DNA from: an uncultured Pirellula sp.
Lineage (GTDB): Bacteria; Planctomycetota; Planctomycetia; Pirellulales; Pirellulaceae
Assembly: GCA_903837255.1 (NCBI GenBank)
Contig: CAILTZ010000897.1
Location: 1-6,793 of the forward strand
Reading direction: 5' to 3'
Length of the DNA stretch: 6,793 nt
Shown: positions 1 to 4,761 of the stretch, piece by piece
How the letters are laid out: each line of letters begins with the position of its first letter
Numbering within the stretch: position 1 is the stretch's first letter
Notes under the pieces: generated by a model
Database searches by the model: none
What the model was told of the DNA's origin: nothing
Seen by the model: only the letters and a program-made list of their open reading frames with translations
Translations under genes and position numbers: made by a program

Positions 1-57
1 TATCCAACTTGCCTGGGACTATCCAACTTGCCCCGGACTATCAAACTTGACCGTGTC
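1..57. repeat. Three tandem 19-bp repeats upstream of helicase gene
   Basis: Three head-to-tail units begin at 1, 20 and 39. The first two share 17 of 19 bases and begin TATCCAACTTGCC. The third is decayed: it matches each of the others at 14 of 19 positions and begins TATCAAACTTGAC. The array may continue to the left of the window. It ends 15 bp before the helicase ATG, so it occupies the place where a promoter or leader would be. The 19-bp period is not a multiple of three, so the units translate differently in any one frame and are unlikely to be coding. Function is unknown: protein-binding sites, a leader element or a simple intergenic satellite are all possible. Confidence 0.75.
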
Positions 58-72
58 GGCTACATTTCGGTC

Positions 73-2127
73 ATGGCTGAGCTAAATCCTGCACAATCTG
101 AAGCGGTCGGGACCCTATCGGGCCCACTTTTGGTCTTGGCAGGCGCCGGAACCGGGAAAACCCGAGTCGTAACCTTTCGAGTAGCTAACCTAATAAAGCA
201 CAAAACGGCGGCGGATCGGATTTTGGCGGTCACCTTTACCAACAAAGCCGCCCTGGAAATGCGGGAGCGGATTTCCCACCAGCTCAAGCTCCCGAAGCGA
301 GTCCGTAGGGGGCAGCCGGCTGTGGCTCGGCCTCAGATTGGTACTTTCCACTCCCACTGCGTTCAGATTCTCAAGCGTTGGACTCGGGAGTTGGGATATC
401 CCGACAAGTTCACCATTTACGATCGCTCCGATGCCGAGAGTGTCGCTCGCACGGTCTTGCGAGAGATTCGCGTTGCCGAGAGCACGTTGTCCCCGTCGGA
501 CTTTTTGAACATCGTCAGCCGGTGGAAGAATGCCGGAGTGCGACCTGAAAACGCCGACAGCGCCGCGACGAGCGACCAGGAGCACATCGCGGCTAGCGGA
601 TTTCGCCGTTACCAGCGAGCGCTCAAGCTGCAAGCTGCCTTTGACTTCGATGACTTGTTGGTCTATTCCGAGCAACTTTTGATGGAGAGCGACAAGATTC
701 GATCGGCAGAGGCCGGCCGCTACGACCATGTCCTGGTCGATGAGTACCAGGACACCAACGGATGTCAGTATAGGATCATCAAGGCCCTGGCCGAGGGCCA
801 TCGCAATCTGTGTGTGGTCGGGGATGATGATCAATCGATTTATGGTTGGCGAGGTGCCGAGGTCCGGCACATTTTGAACTTTCGCAAGGATTGGCCGGAG
901 GCCAAGGTCGTGCGGCTTGAGGAGAACTATCGCTCGACCGACGCGATCTTGTCGATGGCCAACCGTTTGATTGCTTTCAACCGCGAGAGGCACGACAAGG
1001 TCTTGCGGCCTGCAAGGCCCAATGGCCAGCCGCCTCGAGTGGTTCAGTACCCCGACGAGAATGGGGAGGCCAAGGGAGTGGTCGAGGAGATTGCGGACAG
1101 ACTGCGGCTGGACAAAACCGTCTCGGCAGGTGACTTTTGCATCTTGTTTCGTACCAACGAGCAACCTCGTCCCTTTGAAATGGAGCTCCGCAAACGCAAG
1201 GTTCCTTATGTGATCACCGGAACGCAGTCCTTTTTTGATCGCAAAGAAGTGCGCGACATTCTTGCTTATCTGCGTTGGATCGATTCACCGGAGGATGAGC
1301 TGGCGCTGTTGCGAGTGATCAACGTCCCTCCGCGCGGGTTGGGGGCTGGGAGTGTCGACAAGCTGCTCAAGGAGGCCGTTTCTCGATCCTCGAGCGTATG
1401 GAAAGTGATGCAAGACGAGTCTTTTGTCACATCGCTGCCTACCGCCGCACAAGGAGGCATTTCAAGGCTCAAAGAATTGCAGGGGCATTACAAGCCCCGG
1501 TTCGATAGTCCAGAGGCTAGCTCCCAGGACCCCACAGAATTCAAAACAATGGTCGAGGTCCTCATCAAACTGATCGATGACCTGAAGTATCACGACGAGA
1601 TCCAGAGACTCTATACCGACCCGGAGGAGTCTGCGATGCGGATCGGTTCTTTGGAATCGGTATACAACGCGATCGCTCAATATGAGGAGAATTCCTCGGA
1701 GCCGACGCTCGATGATTTCCTCTCATCGATTGCGCTCTCGGGCCGGGAGTTTGGGTCCGCCAAAGACAAGCAACAAGGCTTAAACGCCGTCTCCTTAATG
1801 ACCTACCACAGCGCCAAAGGGTTGGAGTTTCCAAACGTGTACATGATCGGGATGGAGGAAGGTGTTTTGCCACACCGCAGATCGATTTCAGGGGAGATCG
1901 ATGCGGTGGATGAAGAGCGACGCCTGTGTTACGTCGGCGTGACGCGAGCTCAGGATGAACTGACCCTGACGCTCCCTCAGAGCCGTTTCAAGTGGGGTAA
2001 ACCCCGGCCGACGTATCCGAGCCGATTTCTCTATGAACTCACTGGCCAGGGAGATAATCCCAACAGGATCAAGTCGATTCAGGCCGCAGCCGAAGAGGCC
2101 AAGAAGCAGGGCCGGTCCAAACGCTAA
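73..2127 (+). CDS. UvrD/Rep-family superfamily 1A ATP-dependent DNA helicase
   Basis: This is an ATP-driven 3'-5' single-strand DNA translocase/helicase acting in replication restart or repair, judged by family. All SF1A motifs are present in the 684-residue product: Q motif LNPAQSEAV (4-12), Walker A AGAGTGKT (23-30), motif Ia VTFTNKAA, motif II DEYQD (223-227), motif III GDDDQSIYGWRG (250-261), motif IV ENYRST (about 284-289), motif V YHSAKGLEF (from 578) and motif VI VGVTRA (621-626). The tail is short and basic, ending KKQGRSKR. DEYQDTN, the GMEEGVLPH stretch and the closing PSRFLYEL resemble E. coli Rep (673 aa) more than UvrD (720 aa, DEFQDTN), but UvrD or PcrA naming is also reasonable. 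I chose the ATG at 73 because the family N-terminus begins there. An in-frame TTG at 28 would put the 19-bp repeats into the protein. No clear Shine-Dalgarno sequence precedes 73. The gene stands alone and converges with the HD gene. Family is certain; the exact subfamily is not. Confidence 0.97.
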   Translation: MAELNPAQSEAVGTLSGPLLVLAGAGTGKTRVVTFRVANLIKHKTAADRILAVTFTNKAALEMRERISHQLKLPKRVRRGQPAVARPQIGTFHSHCVQILKRWTRELGYPDKFTIYDRSDAESVARTVLREIRVAESTLSPSDFLNIVSRWKNAGVRPENADSAATSDQEHIAASGFRRYQRALKLQAAFDFDDLLVYSEQLLMESDKIRSAEAGRYDHVLVDEYQDTNGCQYRIIKALAEGHRNLCVVGDDDQSIYGWRGAEVRHILNFRKDWPEAKVVRLEENYRSTDAILSMANRLIAFNRERHDKVLRPARPNGQPPRVVQYPDENGEAKGVVEEIADRLRLDKTVSAGDFCILFRTNEQPRPFEMELRKRKVPYVITGTQSFFDRKEVRDILAYLRWIDSPEDELALLRVINVPPRGLGAGSVDKLLKEAVSRSSSVWKVMQDESFVTSLPTAAQGGISRLKELQGHYKPRFDSPEASSQDPTEFKTMVEVLIKLIDDLKYHDEIQRLYTDPEESAMRIGSLESVYNAIAQYEENSSEPTLDDFLSSIALSGREFGSAKDKQQGLNAVSLMTYHSAKGLEFPNVYMIGMEEGVLPHRRSISGEIDAVDEERRLCYVGVTRAQDELTLTLPQSRFKWGKPRPTYPSRFLYELTGQGDNPNRIKSIQAAAEEAKKQGRSKR

Positions 2128-2169
2128 GTGCCCTCTAAATAGCTCCAAGTCATCACAGGTGCGCTCGAG

Positions 2170-2198
2170 GCCTACCACCGGACTCATCCGGTGGAGGC
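2170..2198. terminator. GC-rich hairpin after the helicase gene, possible terminator
   Basis: The arms CCACCGG (2175-2181) and CCGGTGG (2188-2194) pair perfectly around a 6-base loop. They extend by GCCT (2170-2173) with AGGC (2195-2198) across a single bulged A at 2174, giving 11 base pairs. The hairpin lies 42 bp past the helicase stop, between convergent genes, where a terminator is expected. No T-tract follows on either strand, so it is not a classic intrinsic terminator. It could be a Rho-assisted or bidirectional stop, or a transcript-end stabiliser. Confidence 0.4.
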
Positions 2199-2226
2199 GT
2201 AACTTCCAGCTACCTTCGACGTCCTA

Positions 2227-2268
2227 CTCGCGCATCTGCATTGCCCCCCTGACCCCATGGGGCGCGAG
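2227..2268. terminator. Inverted repeat just downstream of HD gene, possible terminator
   Basis: The 7-bp arms CTCGCGC (2227-2233) and GCGCGAG (2262-2268) are exact reverse complements enclosing 28 bases. An internal palindrome CCCCATGGGG lies at 2253-2262, so alternative folds compete. The element starts 7 bp beyond the stop codon of the minus-strand HD gene, consistent with ending that operon's transcript. There is no T-tract. Role inferred from position only. Confidence 0.3.
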
Positions 2269-2275
2269 GATTGAT

Positions 2276-2785
2276 TTAGCGCACGAGCTTGCGGTACTCA
2301 TCGAGTTGGATTTGCCCCCCCAGAAAGCGATGCGACAGGATGTACCTTTGGAGTCGATCCGCATCGTGATCGCGATGCTCTTGCCGATACTTGACCCTAC
2401 CGATCGAGTAGTTGTCTTCTAGATCTGCAAGTTTGACTTCCGTAGCGATCGGATCGCATACCAAGGCTTCGATGTAATCGGCGTAGGGGATCCCGGGTGC
2501 ATGGGTCAAGTGTTTCACCGCCTCGATCACTCTTGCGGAAATGCCTGCGGCAAGCAGATCATCGCAAGAGGCCGAAGTGTCTTCCAGGATATCGTGCAAA
2601 ACACCTGCTTGTTTGGCCTGCGCACTTTTGCAGCGCAGCATCACCCGGATCAAGTGCAGGATGTAGGGGGCACCGTCGGAGTCGCGTTGGCCTCGGTGAA
2701 AAGAAATCGCTAAGCCCAGTGCTGTTTCGATCGCCTGGGAGTCTTCTTCGGTGTTGCTATTAACGGTGTTGCTGTTATCGGTCAT
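2276..2785 (-). CDS. HD-domain phosphohydrolase, RelA/SpoT-hydrolase-like (stand-alone)
   Basis: The protein is a small soluble HD-superfamily metal-dependent phosphohydrolase of about 169 residues. The fold resembles the (p)ppGpp hydrolase domain of RelA/SpoT and MESH1-type enzymes. Counting from the ATG at 2785, FHRGQRDSDGAPYILH (29-44) matches the family's opening segment. H44, HD (64-65), the ED pair of HDILEDT (68-69) and D121 in KLADLEDN supply the expected metal and catalytic residues. KLADLEDN departs from the KLADRLHN usual in RelA/SpoT. There is no synthetase, TGS or ACT domain. The first ~20 residues are polar and low-complexity (NSNTVNSNT). The reading frame could also start at a TTG at 2807-2809, adding eight residues and leaving 8 bp to the upstream epimerase stop; I prefer the ATG, though neither start has a clear ribosome site. 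The gene is probably co-transcribed with the epimerase. Enzyme class is well supported; ppGpp as substrate is inference, and another nucleotide is possible. Confidence 0.88.
   Translation of the reverse strand: MTDNSNTVNSNTEEDSQAIETALGLAISFHRGQRDSDGAPYILHLIRVMLRCKSAQAKQAGVLHDILEDTSASCDDLLAAGISARVIEAVKHLTHAPGIPYADYIEALVCDPIATEVKLADLEDNYSIGRVKYRQEHRDHDADRLQRYILSHRFLGGQIQLDEYRKLVR
2750..2776 (-). repeat. 12-bp direct repeat in the HD gene encoding NSNT twice
   Basis: Two 12-bp units (2750-2761 and 2765-2776) differ at one base and are separated by one codon (GTT, Val), giving the peptide NSNTVNSNT. It lies in the polar N-terminal tail ahead of the HD fold. It probably arose by local slippage or duplication in an unstructured segment. 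Confidence 0.6.
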
Positions 2786-2817
2786 CGTATCTGTGTAGGG
2801 GTTTGACAAGAATTAGA

Positions 2818-3795
2818 TCAAGCGAGCATTTGATGCTGACGCATCCAATCGATGGCATCAGCGATCGATTCACTGACGGGCCGGATGCGATAATTGAGTT
2901 CATCGATGGCTCTTTGGCTCGAATACCAATGAAACTGCGATGACATAGCGATGGCCGCAGAGTTGATCAGCGGTTCCGTGCCGGTGATTTTTCCCAACAG
3001 GTCGCCCGCCGATCCGGCGACGATTCTTCCGGGCCGACGCAGAAACGTCCAAGGAGCCCGCTTGCCAAACTGTTTGGCGATTTCTCGCCAAAGTTGAAAG
3101 TAGCTCCAGTTCTCACCGGCCAGCACATAGCGTGACCCACAGGGGGCTTGTTCGATTGCCGCGAGGATTGCTCCGGCGACATCCCGTGGATCGCAGATGC
3201 TGCATCCGCCTGAGGGGGAAAGAGGAGGTGCTCCATTTCGCAGATCCATGATCATCCTGCCACTACTGGGCTTCCAATCCCAAGGCCCGAGCATGAAACC
3301 TGGATAGACGATCATCGCATCGGAACCCTTGGCGATCGCCTCGCGCACCTCCTGCTCAGCGGCTCGCTTGGATACCACATACGTGCAGGGGACTTGGCCG
3401 TCCCCAGGTGTCTCTTCGTCGGCAAAGCGGTTTAGCTCTCCGAGTGCAAGTGTGTTGACGGTCGATACGTGGAGGAGTCTTGCTTGGTGCTTTTGCGCAA
3501 GCCTGATCGCGTTTGCTGTGCCGGTCTTGTTGGTGTGTATCCCCTCCTGGCGTTGACTCCAACCGATGTGAATATGAGCTGCGGAATGAATCACCGCATG
3601 AATTCGACCTGAGATGCAATCGAGCGAGTCCCATCGGGTGATGTCGGCGTCGAGTTTCTCGACCCTTAGGTCCTCAAGGGACACAGCGCTCGATGCGTTT
3701 CTTGAAATCGCAACGACATCCCAGCCGCGATCCAACGCCAATCGAGTCACATTGTTTCCCAGCAAACCGGTCGCCCCAGTGACCGCAATTCTCAT
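2818..3795 (-). CDS. NAD(P)-dependent epimerase/dihydroflavonol-4-reductase-like extended SDR
   Basis: This is a cytosolic Rossmann-fold oxidoreductase or epimerase of 325 residues, the usual size for extended short-chain dehydrogenases. The N-terminus carries the dinucleotide motif TGATGLLG (6-13). D51-I52 follows the second strand region, HSAAH (70-74) is the expected substrate-side loop, S111 in VSTVNT is the catalytic serine position, and YVVSK (139-143) provides the Tyr-x-x-x-Lys pair. YPGFMLGPWDWKPS (164-177) and the DPRDVAGAILAAIE segment resemble dihydroflavonol-4-reductase and hopanoid-associated HpnA-type sugar epimerases. The closing segment AIDELNYRIRPVSESIADAIDWM is typical of that branch. 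I chose the ATG at 3793-3795 because it starts MRIAVTGATG. An in-frame TTG at 3829-3831 would add twelve residues unlike the family. A weak AGG lies about 8 bases upstream of the ATG. It is the first gene of a likely two-gene minus-strand operon with the HD protein. The substrate cannot be read from the sequence, and no sugar, lipid or hopanoid genes are nearby. Confidence 0.92.
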   Translation of the reverse strand: MRIAVTGATGLLGNNVTRLALDRGWDVVAISRNASSAVSLEDLRVEKLDADITRWDSLDCISGRIHAVIHSAAHIHIGWSQRQEGIHTNKTGTANAIRLAQKHQARLLHVSTVNTLALGELNRFADEETPGDGQVPCTYVVSKRAAEQEVREAIAKGSDAMIVYPGFMLGPWDWKPSSGRMIMDLRNGAPPLSPSGGCSICDPRDVAGAILAAIEQAPCGSRYVLAGENWSYFQLWREIAKQFGKRAPWTFLRRPGRIVAGSAGDLLGKITGTEPLINSAAIAMSSQFHWYSSQRAIDELNYRIRPVSESIADAIDWMRQHQMLA

Positions 3796-3910
3796 CGGAT
3801 TACCTGCGCAGGAGGGATTCAAAAGTACCAATTCAATACCCTAGCTTCTCTTTTCGGCAGATCTTACCAAAGAATCCAATAGTCTGCAGGTCCGCAAAGG
3901 ATCGGAATCC

Positions 3911-3919
3911 TGATACAAT
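3911..3919 (+). promoter_or_regulatory. Extended -10-like promoter element for the ABC operon
   Basis: TGATACAAT matches the extended -10 pattern TGnTAnAAT within the 210-bp divergent intergenic region (3796-4005). No good -35 box lies 17 bp upstream, but extended -10 promoters can do without one. It would give an untranslated leader of about 80 bases before the ATPase ATG at 4006. I saw no comparably good element for the minus-strand epimerase and no riboswitch or clear operator in the rest of this gap. A single motif match in an AT-richer stretch is weak evidence. Confidence 0.3.
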
Positions 3920-4005
3920 GCGACGCAGAACAGAAGACTCGAAAGAAGTCTCGCTCGTTCAATCCTTGTCCAACCTCCTTGCTCTTTCCCCCGAGCCACT
4001 TGCTG

Positions 4006-4749
4006 ATGCCGATCATCGAAGTCAGAAACCTGACGAAACAATTCGGGGCCGGTGAACTGGCAGTCGATGTTCTCAAAGGGGTGAACTTGAAAATCGAACC
4101 CGGAGAGTTCGTCGCCCTCATGGGGCCCAGCGGTTCTGGAAAAAGTACCCTCATGAGCATCATCGGTGGGATCGAACCGCCGACGAGTGGCCAAGTTCTT
4201 TTAGACGGGTTGGACATCGGGCAACTCGACGACGACCAACGCACACTGCTGCGTCGACGCAAAGTAGGGTTTGTCTTCCAAGCCTTTAACCTCATCCCCA
4301 CTCTGAGCGCAATCGAAAACGTCTCTCTCCCTTTGCAACTAGACGGAGTCCCGTTTAAACAAGCTCAGGAACGAGCACTCATCGCGCTTCAACGCGTCGA
4401 GATGGGGCACCGCATTGACCACGTTCCCTCCAAACTCTCTGGAGGTGAGCAGCAACGTGTAGCAATCGCTCGAGCCCTCGCCATCGAACCGGTGATCCTT
4501 TTGGCCGACGAGCCAACGGGAAACCTGGACTCCCGCCAAAGTGGACGCGTCACCGAACTGCTCAGAGACCTCGCCATGTACTCTCGACAGACGATCGTCA
4601 TGGTCACCCATGATGCAATCGTCGCCAGGAGCGCCTTTCGATTACTGAAGTTCAAGGATGGAAACATCGAGCGGGACATTGCCCAGGAGGACTTCGACGC
4701 CAACGCATCGGTTTTCCATGCTTCCTCAGTTCAAAACGCGACAGGCTGA
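4006..4749 (+). CDS. ABC transporter ATP-binding protein, LolD/MacB/YbbA type
   Basis: This is the cytoplasmic ATPase subunit that powers the FtsX-like permease encoded next. The 247-residue product has a complete nucleotide-binding domain: Walker A GPSGSGKST (40-48), Q-loop Gln at 92 in VFQAFNLIPTLSAIENV, signature LSGGEQQR (144-151), Walker B VILLADEP (163-170) with the catalytic Glu at 169, D-loop GNLDS, and H-loop His at 202 in VTHD. FNLIPTLSAIENV and ADEPTGNLDS are hallmarks of the LolD/MacB/FtsE/YbbA group, which works with FtsX-fold permeases in extracting or exporting lipoproteins, peptides or lipids. About 40 residues follow the H-loop, ending the chain normally. I chose the ATG at 4006 (MPIIEVRNLTKQFG) because the family starts there. 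A TTG at 3979 would add nine unrelated residues. Ribosome-site match is weak (GAG at 3993-3995). The stop lies 12 bp before the permease ATG, so the two are surely co-transcribed. The transported substrate is unknown. Confidence 0.95.
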   Translation: MPIIEVRNLTKQFGAGELAVDVLKGVNLKIEPGEFVALMGPSGSGKSTLMSIIGGIEPPTSGQVLLDGLDIGQLDDDQRTLLRRRKVGFVFQAFNLIPTLSAIENVSLPLQLDGVPFKQAQERALIALQRVEMGHRIDHVPSKLSGGEQQRVAIARALAIEPVILLADEPTGNLDSRQSGRVTELLRDLAMYSRQTIVMVTHDAIVARSAFRLLKFKDGNIERDIAQEDFDANASVFHASSVQNATG

Positions 4750-4761
4750 TCCAGGACAGCC

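Noticed and set aside
47..52. TTGACC resembling a -35 box before the helicase
   Set aside because: A -10 box at normal spacing would fall on the ATG at 73, and no suitable -10 sequence exists there.
190..1164. Long antisense open frame (324 codons) inside the helicase gene
   Set aside because: It lies wholly opposite a complete, motif-perfect helicase, has no recognisable domain, and such long shadows are common where the sense gene has biased third positions.
2033..2422. 129-codon plus-strand frame spanning the helicase end, the gap and the HD gene end
   Set aside because: It overlaps two well-supported genes and its product looks like random translation, so it is not a small gene in the gap.
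3857..3887. Weak inverted repeat GCAGA / TCTGC in the divergent gap
   Set aside because: Five-base arms around a 21-base spacer are expected by chance.
3918..4055. Possible 45-codon upstream frame overlapping the ATPase start
   Set aside because: Its ATG overlaps the proposed -10 element, it has no ribosome site, and the peptide has no recognisable feature. If the promoter call is wrong it would deserve a second look as a leader peptide.
3841..4301. Two minus-strand frames (3841-4194 and 3864-4301) across the divergent gap and ATPase 5' end
   Set aside because: Both run opposite the ATPase Walker A region and show no domain; they are shadows rather than a gene between the two operons.
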